64,000 nt of DNA from Nematostella vectensis. Lineage: Eukaryota; Cnidaria; Anthozoa; Actiniaria; Edwardsiidae. The stretch's first letter is position 1. Every line of letters starts with the position of its first letter. Of this stretch, positions 52,340 to 64,000 are shown piece after piece. The notes under the pieces are model-generated. The model had not been told where the DNA came from. It saw nothing but the letters and a program-made list of their open reading frames with translations, and made no database searches. A program made the position numbers and the translations under genes. The stretch covers positions 808,001 to 872,000 of the forward strand of contig NC_064040.1 of NCBI RefSeq assembly GCF_932526225.1. Reading direction: 5' to 3'.

Positions 52340-55300
52340 GGATCCTGAACAAAGCATGAGCACATCAAAGATGCTGAGAGTACATAAAAATGTCCCTATA
52401 CCTTCTTTTTATGTCATGACACACCAAGAACAGTATAATTAAGTATCGATATTTTAAAAAAAATTAAAGAAAAAAAATAGGCTATCAGCGGGAATCGAAC
52501 CCGGGTCGCTGCGTTAGTAGTCAAGTGCCCGCAACGAAAGACTAACGTGGCATTGCTGAAGGGAATTGTAATGAAAATTACTTTTAATACTATTGGTATC
52601 GTAAACTATCCCAAGCAAAGTCACCATCGGACTGGAGGTTACATTCGGGAAAAGCTTCCGGGTTACATTCGGGACTTTGTTTTACAAGTGTAACCTCCAA
52701 AAGGTTACAATCGATAATTTTTTTTTCCGAATGTAAATTCCAAAAAGTAACATTAGGAAAATAAAACAGTATACTCGGTAAAAAAGGTATATCAATCTAT
52801 CGAGCGCTATGCTCTATGTTAGAATCTACTTAATCAAGTTATCCAAGGAATCTAGTTAGTTCTTGTGTGCATAAAATATGTACAGGATCCTGAACAAAGC
52901 ATGAGCACATCAAAGATGCTGAGAGTACATAAAAATGTCCCTATACCTTCTTTTTATGTCATGACACACCAAGAACAGTATAATTAAGTATCGATATTTA
53001 AAAAAAAAAAAGAAAAAAAAATAGGCTATCAGCGGGAATCGAACCCGGGTGGCTGCGGTAGTAGTCAAGTGCCGCAACGAAAGACTAACGTGGCATTGTT
53101 GAAGGGAATCGTAATGAAAATTACTTTTAATGCTATTGGTATCGTAAACTATCCCAAGCAAAGTCAACATCGGACTGGAGGTTACATTCGGGAAAAGCTT
53201 CAGGGTTACATTCGGGAATTTGTTTTACGAGTGTAACCTCCAAAAGGTTACAATCAATAATTTTTTTTCCGAATGTAAATTCCAAAAAGTAACATTAGGA
53301 AAAATAAAACAGTATACTCGGAGAAAAAGGTATATCAATCTATCGAGCGCTATGCTCTATGTTAGAATCTACTTAATCAAGTTATCCAAGGAATCTAGTT
53401 AGTTCTTGTGTGCATAAAATATGTACAGGATCCTGAACAAAGCATGAGCACATCAAAGATGCTGAGAGTACATAAAAATGTCCCTATACCTTCTTTTTAT
53501 GTCATGACACACCAAGAACAGTATAATTAAGTATCGATATTTAAAAAAAAATAAAGAAAAAAAAATAGGCTATCAGCGGGAATCGAACCCGGGTCGCTGC
53601 GTTTGTAGTCAAGTGCCCGCAACGAAAGACTAACGTGGCATTGTTGAAGGGAATTATAATGAAAATTACTTTTAATACTATTGGTATCGTAAACTATCCC
53701 AAGCAATGTCACCATCGGACTGGAGGTTACATTCGGGAAAAGCTTCAGGGTTACATTCGGGAATTTGTTTTACGAGTGTAACCTCCAAAAGGTTACAATC
53801 GATAATTTTTTTTCCGAATGTAAATTCCAAAAAGGAACATTAGGAAAATAAAACAGTATACTCGGAAAAAAAGGTATATCAATCTATCGAGCGCTATGCT
53901 CTATGTTAGAATCTACTTAATCAAGTTATCCAAGGAATCTAGTTAGTTCTTGTGTGCATAAAATATGTACAGGATCCTGAACAAAGCATGAGCACATCAA
54001 AGATGCTGAGAGTACATAAAAATGTCCCTATACCTTCTTTTTATGTCATGACACACCAAGAACAGTATAATTAACTATCGATATTTAAAAAAAAATAAAG
54101 AAAAAAAAAATAGGCTATCAGCGGGAATCGAACCCGGGTCGCTGCGTTAGTAGTCAAGTGCCCGCAACGAAAGACTAACGTGGCATTGCTGAAGGGAATT
54201 GTAATGAAAATTACTTTTAATACTATTGGTATCGTAAACTATCCCAAGCAAAGTCACCATCGGACTGGAGGTTACATTCGGGAAAAGCTTCCGGGTTACA
54301 TTCGGGACTTTGTTTTACAAGTGTAACCTCCAAAAGGTTACAATCGATAATTTTTTTTCCGAATGTAAATTCCAAAAAGTAACATTAGGAAAATAAAACA
54401 GTATACTCGGTAAAAAAGGTATATCAATCTATCGAGCGCTATGCTCTATGTTAGAATCTACTTAATCAAGTTATCCAAGGAATCTAGTTAGTTCTTGTGT
54501 GCATAAAATATGTACAGGATCCTGAACAAAGCATGAGCACATCAAAGATGCTGAGAGTACATAAAAATGTCCCTATACCTTCTTTTTATGTCATGACACA
54601 CCAAGAACAGTATAATTAAGTATCGATATTTAAAAAAAAAAAAGAAAAAAAAATAGGCTATCAGCGGGAATCGAACCCGGGTGGCTGCGGTAGTAGTCAA
54701 GTGCCGCAACGAAAGACTAACGTGGCATTGTTGAAGGGAATCGTAATGAAAATTACTTTTAATGCTATTGGTATCGTAAACTATCCCAAGCAAAGTCAAC
54801 ATCGGACTGGAGGTTACATTCGGGAAAAGCTTCAGGGTTACATTCGGGAATTTGTTTTACGAGTGTAACCTCCAAAAGGTTACAATCAATAATTTTTTTT
54901 CCGAATGTAAATTCCAAAAAGTAACATTAGGAAAAATAAAACAGTATACTCGGAGAAAAAGGTATATCAATCTATCGAGCGCTATGCTCTATGTTAGAAT
55001 CTACTTAATCAAGTTATCCATGGAATCTAGTTAGTTCTTGTGTGCATAAAATATGTACAGGATCCTGAACAAAGCATGAGCACATCAAAGATGCTGAGAG
55101 TACATAAAAATGTCCCTATACCTTCTTTTTATGTCATGACACACCAAGAACAGTATAATTAAGTATCGATATTTAAAAAAAAATAAAGAAAAAAAAATAG
55201 GCTATAAGCGGGAATCGAACCCGGGTCGCTGCGTTAGTAGTCAAGTGCCCGCAACGAAAGACTAACGTGGCATTGTTGAAGGGAATTATAATGAAAATTA

Positions 55301-56147
55301 CTTTTAATACTATTGGTATCGTAAACTATCCCAAGCAATGTCACCATCGGACTGGAGGTTACATTCGGGAAAAGCTTCAGGGTTACATTCGGGAATTTGT
55401 TTTACGAGTGTAACCTCCAAAAGGTTACAATCGATAATTTTTTTTCCGAATGTAAATTCCAAAAAGTAACATTAGGAAAATAAAACAGTATACTCGGATA
55501 AAAAGGTATATCAATCTATCGAGCGCTATGCTCTATGTTAGAATCTACTTAATCAAGTTATCCAAGGAATCTAGTTAGTTCTTGTGTGCATAAAATATGT
55601 ACAGGATCCTGAACAAAGCATGAGCACATCAAAGATGCTGAGAGTACATAAAAATGTCCCTATACCTTCTTTTTATGTCATGACACACCAAGAACAGTAT
55701 AATTAAGTATCGATATTTTAAAAAAAATAAAGAAAAAAAAATAGGCTATCAGCGGGAATCGAACCCGGGTCGCTGCGTTAGTAGTCAAGTGCCCGCAACG
55801 AAAGACTAACGTGGCATTGCTGAAGGGAATTGTAATGAAAATTACTTTTAATACTATTGGTATCGTAAACTATCCCAAGCAAAGTCACCATCGGACTGGA
55901 GGTTACATTCGGGAAAAGCTTCAGGGTTACATTCGGGAATTTGTTTTACGAGTGTAACCTCCAAAAGGTTACAATCAATAATTTTTTTCCGAATGTAAAT
56001 TCCAAAAAGTAACATTAGGAAAAGTAAAACAGTATACTCGGAAAAAAAGGTATATCAATCTATCGAGCGCTATGCTCTATGTTAGAATCTACTTAATCAA
56101 GTTATCCAAGGAAACTAGTTAGTTCTTGTGCGCATAAAATATGTACA
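52340..56147 (+). repeat. R-P-Q trimer block, copy 2
   Basis: Anchors 52340, 52885, 53428, 53972, 54517, 55060, 55604. It matches 42535-46343 at an offset of 9804-9805 bp, in the order R-P-Q-R-P-Q'-S, but with one S monomer instead of the neighbouring pair. Similarity continues to about 56270 and then shifts to the 39739 type. Confidence 0.89.
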
Positions 56148-56693
56148 GGATCCTGAACAAAGCATGAACACATCAAAGATGCTGAGAGTACATAAAAATG
56201 TCCCTATACCTTCTTTTTATGTCATGACACACCAAGAACAGTATAATTAAGTATCGATATTTAAAAAAAAATTAAAGAAAAAAAAAATTTGCTATCAGCG
56301 GGAATCGAACCCGGGTAGCTGCGGTAGTAGTCAAGTGCCCGCAACGAAAGACTAACGTGGCATTGCTGAAGGGAATTGTAATGAAAATCACTTTTAATAC
56401 TATTGGTATCGTAAACTATCCCAAGCAAAGTCACCATCCGCCTGGAGGTTACCTTCGGGAAAAGCTTCAGGGTTACATTCGGGAATTTGTTTTACAAGTG
56501 CAACCTCCAAAAGGTTACCATCGATAATTTTTTTCCGAATGTAAATTCCAAAAAGTATCATTAGGAAAAATAAAACAGTATACTCGGAAAAAAAGGTATA
56601 TCAATCTATCGAGCGCTATGCTCTATGTTAGAATCTACTTAATCAAGTTATCCAAGGAATCTAGTTAGTTCTTGTGCGCATAAAATATGTACA
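56148..56693 (+). repeat. Monomer of the 39739 type
   Basis: Anchor 56148. It has GGTAGCTGCGGTAG, CATCCGCCTGGAGG and TACCTTCGGG like 39739, with a private AAATTTGCTATC in place of AAATAGGCTATC, which changes the 3' end of the tRNA-like element. Confidence 0.86.
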
Positions 56694-58884
56694 GGATCCT
56701 GAACAAAGCATGAACACATCAAAGATGTTGAGAGTACATAAAAATGTCCCTATACCTTCTTTGTATGTCATGACACACCAAGAACAGTATAATTAAGTAT
56801 CGATATTTAAAAAAAAATAATAAAGAAAAAAAAATAGGCTATCAGCGGGAATCGAACCCGGGTCGCTGCGGTAGTAGTCAATTGCCCGCAACGAAAGACT
56901 AACGTGGCATTGCAGAAGGGAATTGTAATGAAAATTACTTTTAATACTATTGGTATCGTAAACTATCCCAAGCAAAGTCACCATCGGACTGGAGGTTACA
57001 TTCGGGAAAAGCTTCAGGGTTACATTCGGGAATTTGTTTTACGAGTGCAACCTCCAAAAGGTTACCATCGATAACTTTTTTCCGAATGTAAATTCCAAAA
57101 AGTAACATTAGGAAAAATAAAACAGTATACTCGGAACAAAAGGTATATCAATCTATCGAGCGCTATGCTCTATGTTAGAATCTACTTAATCAAGTTATCC
57201 AAGGAATCTAGTTAGTTCTTGTGTGCATAAAATATGTACAGGATCCTGAACAAAGCATGAGCACATCAAAGATTCTGAGAGTACATAAAAATGTCCCTAT
57301 ACCTTCTTTTTATGTCATGACACACCAAGAACAGTATAATTAAGTATCGATATTAAAAAAAAAAATTAAAGAAAAAAAAAGGCTATCAGCGGGAATCGAA
57401 CCCTGGTCGCTGCGTAAGTAGTCAAGTGCCCGCAACGAAAGACTAACGTGGCATTACTGAAGGGAATTGTAATAAAAATTACTTTTAATACTGTTGGTAT
57501 CGTAAACTATCCCAAGCAAAGTCACCATCGGACTGGAGGTTACATTCGGGAAAAGCTTCAGGGTTACATTCGGGAATTTGTTTTACGAGTGTAACCTCCA
57601 AAAGGTTACAATCGATAATTTTTTTTCCGAATGTAAATTCCAAAAAGTAACATTAGGAAAAATAAAACAGTATACTCGAAAAAAAAAAGGTATATCAATC
57701 TATCGAGCGCTATGCTCTATGTTAGAATCTACTTAATCAAGTTATCCAAGGAATCTAGTTAGTTCTTGTGTGCATAAAATATGTACAGGATCCTGAACAG
57801 AGCATGAGCACACCAAAGATGCTGAGAGTACATAAAAATGTCCCTATACCTTCTTTTTATGTCATGACACACCAAGAACAGTATAATTAAGTATCGATAT
57901 TAAAAAAAAAAAATAAAGAAAAAAAAAATAGGCTCTTAGCGGGAATCGAACCCGGGTCGCTGCGTTAGTAGTCAAGTGCCCGCAACGAAAGACTAACGTG
58001 GCATTACTGAAGGGAATTGTAATTAAAATTACTTTTAATACTATTGGTATCGTAAACTATCCCAAGCAAAGTCACCATCGGACTGGAGGTTACATTCGGG
58101 AAAAGCTTCAGGGTTACATTCGGGAATTTGTTTTACGAGTGTAACCTCCAAAAGGTTACAATCGATAATTTTTTTTCCGAATGTAAATTCCAAAAAGTAA
58201 CATTAGGAAAAATAAAACAGTATACTCGAAAAAAAGGTATATCAATCTATCGAGCGCTATGCTCTATGTTGGAATCTACTTAATCAAGTTATCCAAGGAA
58301 TCTAGTTAGTTCTTGTGTGCATAAAATATGTACAGGATCCTGAACAAAGCATGAGCACATCAAAGATTCTGAGAGTACATAAAAATGTCCCTATACCTTC
58401 TTTTTATGTCATGACACACCAAGAACAGTATATTTAAGTATCGATATTTAAAAAAAAAAAATAAAGAAAAAAAAAATAGGCTATCAGCGGGAATCGAACC
58501 CGGGTAGCGGCGCTATTAGTCAAGTGCCCGCAACGAAAGACTAACGTGGCATTACTGAAGGGAATTGTAATTAAAATTACTTTTAATACTATTGGTATCG
58601 TAAACTATCCCAAGCAAAGTCACCATCGGACTGGAGGTTACATTCGGGAAAAGCTTCAGGGTTACATTCGGGAATTTGTTTTACGAGTGTAACCTCCAAA
58701 AGGTTACAATCGATAATTTTTTTTTCCGAATGTAAATTCCAAAAAGTATCATTAGGAAAAATAAAACAGTATACTCGGAAAAAAAGGTATATCAATCTAT
58801 CGAGCGCTATGCTCTATGTTAGAATCTACTTAATCAAGTTATCCAAGGAATCTAGTTAGTTCTTGTGCGCATAAAATATGTACA
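56694..58884 (+). repeat. 4-mer higher-order repeat (2191 bp), copy 1
   Basis: Anchors 56694, 57241, 57788, 58335, each with a partner 2191 bp later. Marks: GATGTTGAG, CAATTGCCCGC, GCAGAAGGG; GATTCTGAG with ACCCTGGTCG and TACTGTTGG; AACAGAGCATG with GGCTCTTAGCGGG; and CGGCGCTATTAGTC. The join between copies lies near 58735, where AAGTATCATT matches the start of copy 1 at about 56545. Confidence 0.93.
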
Positions 58885-61074
58885 GGATCCTGAACAAAGC
58901 ATGAACACATCAAAGATGTTGAGAGTACATAAAAATGTCCCTATACCTTCTTTGTATGTCATGACACACCAAGAACAGTATAATTAAGTATCGATATTTA
59001 AAAAAAAATAATAAAGAAAAAAAAATAGGCTATCAGCGGGAATCGAACCCGGGTCGCTGCGGTAGTAGTCAATTGCCCGCAACGAAAGACTAACGTGGCA
59101 TTGCAGAAGGGAATTGTAATGAAAATTACTTTTAATACTATTGGTATCGTAAACTATCCCAAGCAAAGTCACCATCGGACTGGAGGTTACATTCGGGAAA
59201 AGCTTCAGGGTTACATTCGGGAATTTGTTTTACGAGTGCAACCTCCAAAAGGTTACCATCGATAACTTTTTTCCGAATGTAAATTCCAAAAAGTAACATT
59301 AGGAAAAATAAAACAGTATACTCGGAACAAAAGGTATATCAATCTATCGAGCGCTATGCTCTATGTTAGAATCTACTTAATCAAGTTATCCAAGGAATCT
59401 AGTTAGTTCTTGTGTGCATAAAATATGTACAGGATCCTGAACAAAGCATGAGCACATCAAAGATTCTGAGAGTACATAAAAATGTCCCTATACCTTCTTT
59501 TTATGTCATGACACACCAAGAACAGTATAATTAAGTATCGATATTAAAAAAAAAAATTAAAGAAAAAAAAAGGCTATCAGCGGGAATCGAACCCTGGTCG
59601 CTGCGTAAGTAGTCAAGTGCCCGCAACGAAAGACTAACGTGGCATTACTGAAGGGAATTGTAATAAAAATTACTTTTAATACTGTTGGTATCGTAAACTA
59701 TCCCAAGCAAAGTCACCATCGGACTGGAGGTTACATTCGGGAAAAGCTTCAGGGTTACATTCGGGAATTTGTTTTACGAGTGTAACCTCCAAAAGGTTAC
59801 AATCGATAATTTTTTTTCCGAATGTAAATTCCAAAAAGTAACATTAGGAAAAATAAAACAGTATACTCGAAAAAAAAAAGGTATATCAATCTATCGAGCG
59901 CTATGCTCTATGTTAGAATCTACTTAATCAAGTTATCCAAGGAATCTAGTTAGTTCTTGTGTGCATAAAATATGTACAGGATCCTGAACAGAGCATGAGC
60001 ACACCAAAGATGCTGAGAGTACATAAAAATGTCCCTATACCTTCTTTTTATGTCATGACACACCAAGAACAGTATAATTAAGTATCGATATTAAAAAAAA
60101 AAAATAAAGAAAAAAAAAATAGGCTCTTAGCGGGAATCGAACCCGGGTCGCTGCGTTAGTAGTCAAGTGCCCGCAACGAAAGACTAACGTGGCATTACTG
60201 AAGGGAATTGTAATTAAAATTACTTTTAATACTATTGGTATCGTAAACTATCCCAAGCAAAGTCACCATCGGACTGGAGGTTACATTCGGGAAAAGCTTC
60301 AGGGTTACATTCGGGAATTTGTTTTACGAGTGTAACCTCCAAAAGGTTACAATCGATAATTTTTTTTCCGAATGTAAATTCCAAAAAGTAACATTAGGAA
60401 AAATAAAACAGTATACTCGAAAAAAAGGTATATCAATCTATCGAGCGCTATGCTCTATGTTGGAATCTACTTAATCAAGTTATCCAAGGAATCTAGTTAG
60501 TTCTTGTGTGCATAAAATATGTACAGGATCCTGAACAAAGCATGAGCACATCAAAGATTCTGAGAGTACATAAAAATGTCCCTATACCTTCTTTTTATGT
60601 CATGACACACCAAGAACAGTATATTTAAGTATCGATATTTAAAAAAAAAAAATAAAGAAAAAAAAAATAGGCTATCAGCGGGAATCGAACCCGGGTAGCG
60701 GCGCTATTAGTCAAGTGCCCGCAACGAAAGACTAACGTGGCATTACTGAAGGGAATTGTAATTAAAATTACTTTTAATACTATTGGTATCGTAAACTATC
60801 CCAAGCAAAGTCACCATCGGACTGGAGGTTACATTCGGGAAAAGCTTCAGGGTTACATTCGGGAATTTGTTTTACGAGTGTAACCTCCAAAAGGTTACAA
60901 TCGATAATTTTTTTTTCCGAATGTAAATTCCAAAAAGTAACATTAGGAAAAATAAAACAGTATACTCGAAAAATAGGTATATCAATCTATCGAGCGCTAT
61001 GCTCTATGTTAGAATCTACTTAATCAAGTTAACCAAGGAATCTAGTTAGTTCTTGTGTGCATAAAATATGTACA
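58885..61074 (+). repeat. 4-mer higher-order repeat (2191 bp), copy 2
   Basis: Anchors 58885, 59432, 59979, 60526. It repeats the preceding four monomers with almost no visible change until about 60920, where the last monomer has AAGTAACATT and CTCGAAAAATAGG instead of AAGTATCATT. Confidence 0.93.
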
Positions 61075-64000
61075 GGATCCTGAACAAAGCAAGAGCACAT
61101 CAAAGATGCTGAGAGTACATAAAAATGTCCCTATACCTTCTTTTTATGTCATGACACACCAAGAACAGTATAATTAAGTATCGATATTAAAAAAAAAAAA
61201 GAAAGAAAGAAAAAAAAAATAGGCTATTAGCGGGAATCGAACCCGGGTCGCTGCGTTAGTAGTCAAGTGCCCGCAACGAAAGACTAACGTGGCATTACTG
61301 AAGGGAATTGTAATTAAAATTACTTTTAATACTATTGGTATCGTAAACTATCCCAAGCAAAGTCACCATCGGACTGGAGGTTACATTCTGGAAAAGCTTC
61401 AGGGTTACATTCGGGAATTTGTTTTACGAGTGTAACCTCCAAAAGGTTACAATCGATAATTTTTTTTTGGAATGTAAATTCCAAAAAGTAACATTAGGAA
61501 AAATAAAACAGTATACTCGGAAAAAAGGTATATCAATCTATCGAGCGCTATGCTCTATGTTAGAATCTACTTAATCAAGTTATCCAAGAAATCTAGTTAG
61601 TTCTTGTGTGCATAAAATATGTGCAGGATCCTGAACAAAGCATGAGCACATCAAAGATGCTGAGAGTACATAAAAATGTCCCTATACCTTCTTTTTATGT
61701 CATGACACACCAAGAACAGTATAATTAAGTATCGATATTTAAAAAAAAAATAAAGAAAAAAAAATAGGCTATCAGCGGGAATCGAACCCGGGTCGCTGCG
61801 TTAGTAGTCAAGTGCCCGCAACGAAAGACTAACGTGGCATTGCTGAAGGGAATTGTAATGAAAATTACTTTTAATACAATTGGTATCGTAAACTATCCCA
61901 AGCAAAGTCACCATCGGACTGGAGGTTACATTCGGGAAAAGCTTCAGGGTTACATTCGGGAATTTGTTTTACGAGTGTAACCTCCAAAAGGTTACAATCG
62001 ATAATTTTTTTTCCGAATGTAAATTCCAAAAAGTAACATTAGGAAAAATAAAACAGTATACTCGAAAAAAAAAGTATACCAATCTATCGAGCGCTATGCT
62101 CTATGTTAGAATCTACTTAATCAAGTTAACCAAGGAATCTAGTTAGTTCTTGTGTGCATAAAATATGTACAGGATCCTGAACAAATCACGAGCACATCAA
62201 AGATGCTGAGAGTACATAAAAATGTCCCTATACCTTCTTTTTATGTCATGACACACCAAGAACAGTATAATTAAGTATCGATATTTAAAAAAAAATAAAG
62301 AAAAAAAAATGGGCTATCAGCGGGAATCGAACCCGGGTCGCTGCGTTAGTAGTCAAGTGCCCGCAACGAAAGACTAACGTGGCATTACTGAAGGGAATTG
62401 TAATGAAAATTACTTTTAATAATATTGGTATCGTAAACTATCCCAAGCAAAGTCACCATCGGACTGAAGGTTACATTCGGGAAAAGCTTCAGGGTTACAT
62501 TCGGGAATTTGTTTTACGAATGTAACCTCCAAAAGGTTACAATCGATAATTTTTTTTCCGAATATAAGTTCCAAAAAGTAACATTAGGAAAAATAAAACA
62601 GTATACTCGGAAAAAAAGGTATATCAATCTATCGAGCGCTATGCTCTATGTTAGAATCTACTTAATCAAGTTATCCAAGGAATCTAGTTAGTTCTTGTGT
62701 GCATAAAATATGTACAGGATCCTGAACAAAGCATGAGCATATCAAAGATGCTGTAAGTACATAAAAATGTCCCTATACCTTCTTTTTATGTCATGACACA
62801 CCAAGAACAGTATAATTAAGTATCGATATTTAAAAAAAAAATAAAGAAAAAAAAATGGGCTATCAGCGGGAATCGAACCCGGGTCGCTGCGTTAGTAGTC
62901 AAGTGCCCGCAACGAAAGACTAACGTGGCATTACTGAAGGGAATTGTAATGAAAATTACTTTTAATAATATTGGTATCGTAAACTATCCCAAGCAAAGTC
63001 ACCATCGGACTGAAGGTTACATTCGGGAAAAGCTTAAGGGTTACATTCGGGAATTTGTTTTACGAGTGTAACCTCCAAAAGGTTACAAACGATAATTTTT
63101 TTTCCGAATGTAAATTCCAAAAAGTAACATTAGGAAAAATAAAACAGTATACTCGGAAAAAAAGGTATATCAATCTATCGAGCGCTATGCTCTATGTTAG
63201 AATCTACTTAATCAAGTTATCCAAGGAATCTAGTTAGTTCTTGTTTGCATAAAATATGTACAGGATCCTGAACAAAGCATGAGCACATCAAAGATGCTGA
63301 GAGTACATAAAATTGTCCCTATACCTTCTTTTTATGTCATGACACACCAAGAACAGTATAATTAAGTATCGATATTTAAAAAAAAATAAATAAAAAAAAA
63401 TAGGCTATCAGCGGGAATCGAACCCGGGTCGCTGCGTTAGTAGTCAAGTGCCCGCAACGAAAGACTAACGTGGCATTGCTGAAGGGAATTGTAATGAAAA
63501 TTACTTTTAATACAATTGGTATCGTAAACTATCCCAAGCAAAGTCACCATCGGACTGGAGGTTACATTCGGGAAAAGCTTCAGGGTTACATTCGGGAATT
63601 TGTTTTACGAATGTAACCTCCAAAAGGTTACAATCGATAATTTTTTTTCCGAATGTAAATTCCAAAAAGTAACATTAGGAAAAATAAAACAGTATACTCG
63701 AAAAAAAAAGTATACCAATCTATAGAGCGCTATGCTCTATGTTAGAATCTACTTAATCAAGTTAACCAAGGAATCTAGTTAGTTCTTGTGTGCATAAATT
63801 ATGTACAGGATCCTGAACAAATCATGAGCACATCAAAGATTCTGAGAGTACATAAAAATGTCCCTATACCTTCTTTTTATGTCATGACACTCCAAGAACA
63901 GTATAATTAAGTATCGATATTTAAAAAAAAAAAAAAGAAAAAAAATGGGCTATCAGCGGGAATCGAACCCGGGTCGCTGCGTTAGTAGTCAAGTGCCCGC
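61075..64000 (+). repeat. Satellite block 22, returning to 21-26 kb types
   Basis: Anchors 61075, 61626, 62172, 62717, 63263, 63808 (last one cut by the window). The monomers at 62172 (AAATCACGAGCAC) and 62717 (GCATATCAAAG) are the same types as 25501 and 26046, offset 36671 bp. The monomer at 61075 has an intact box B but carries the TTTGGAATG form typical of box-B-changed copies, so it is chimeric. Confidence 0.87.
63948..64000 (-). pseudogene. tRNA-like element, cut by window end
   Basis: Left 53 of 72 positions of the tRNA-like element, ending inside the D-arm region. The T arm with box B is complete and unchanged. Confidence 0.78.

Larger units (their letters stand above)
1..64000 (+). 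repeat. Satellite DNA array, ~545-bp monomer, whole window
   Basis: The entire window consists of head-to-tail copies of one AT-rich monomer of about 545 bp, all in the same orientation. Every full monomer has a single GGATCC, and these sites give 117 phase markers from 44 to 63808; two more monomers are partial and lack the site. Normal spacing is 539-551 bp; exceptions are 532 and 517 (small deletions), 609 twice (64-bp insertion) and 776 twice (an extra partial monomer). No inserted element or unique sequence interrupts the array. Neighbouring copies differ by scattered substitutions and by A-tract length. The array continues past both window ends. This is satellite DNA of a eukaryote; centromeric or pericentromeric location is inferred from size and organisation only. 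Confidence 0.98.

Noticed and set aside
1-64000. CRISPR array or prokaryotic repeat region
   Set aside because: The unit is 545 bp with no short repeat/unique spacer pattern and no cas genes; the eukaryotic-type box B plus T run argues against it.

Overview
The whole window is a single tandem satellite array. A monomer of about 545 bp repeats head-to-tail in the same orientation from base 1 to base 64000. I located 117 monomers by their one invariant GGATCC site, and two further partial monomers that lost that site by deletion. Spacing between sites is mostly 539-551 bp. I see no protein-coding gene, rRNA, transposon, microsatellite island or unique sequence anywhere. The open frames of 60-87 codons are the same two or three repeat-derived frames read again and again; they start at TTG and I do not accept them as genes. 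The composition (AT-rich, long A tracts), the length and the nested higher-order structure point to heterochromatin of a eukaryotic chromosome, possibly centromeric or pericentromeric. I could not identify the species.

Each monomer has the same layout, described on a reference copy at 20596-21140. From left to right it holds: a 10-bp palindrome around GGATCC; a second 10-bp palindrome TGTCATGACA; an A-rich tract of variable length; a GC-richer 72-nt tRNA-like element on the minus strand; a small GTAAT/ATTAC hairpin; a 124-bp cluster of six diverged copies of a GGTTACATTCGGG-like motif in + + - + - + orientation; a GAGC/GCTC hairpin; and a TGTGCATA/TATGTACA hairpin that abuts the next GGATCC.

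The tRNA-like element has exact tRNA spacing, a near-perfect T arm, a perfect internal box B (GGTTCGATTCC), and a long T run on its own strand 2 nt past its 3' end, as a Pol III terminator would be. Its acceptor and anticodon stems are decayed. It therefore looks like a tRNA-derived, possibly Pol III/TFIIIC-binding cassette carried in every monomer (118 complete copies and one cut by the window edge), not a working tRNA gene.

Above the monomer level the array is a mosaic of higher-order repeats: dimers of about 1082-1094 bp (1.7-3.8, 5.5-7.6, 21.7-33.1 kb), a trimer of 1633 bp (42.5-45.8 and 52.3-55.6 kb), a 4-mer of 2191 bp (56.7-61.1 kb), a 5-mer of 2726 bp (46.3-51.8 kb), and a 4.59-kb unit of about 8.4 monomers (8.7-17.9 kb). 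Longer-range copies lie 7.69, 9.80, 16.41 and 36.67 kb apart. Diagnostic variants (a 316-bp deletion, a 64-bp internal duplication, a box-B-destroying change) mark these units and show repeated unequal exchange. All comparisons were made by eye, so percent identities are not given.
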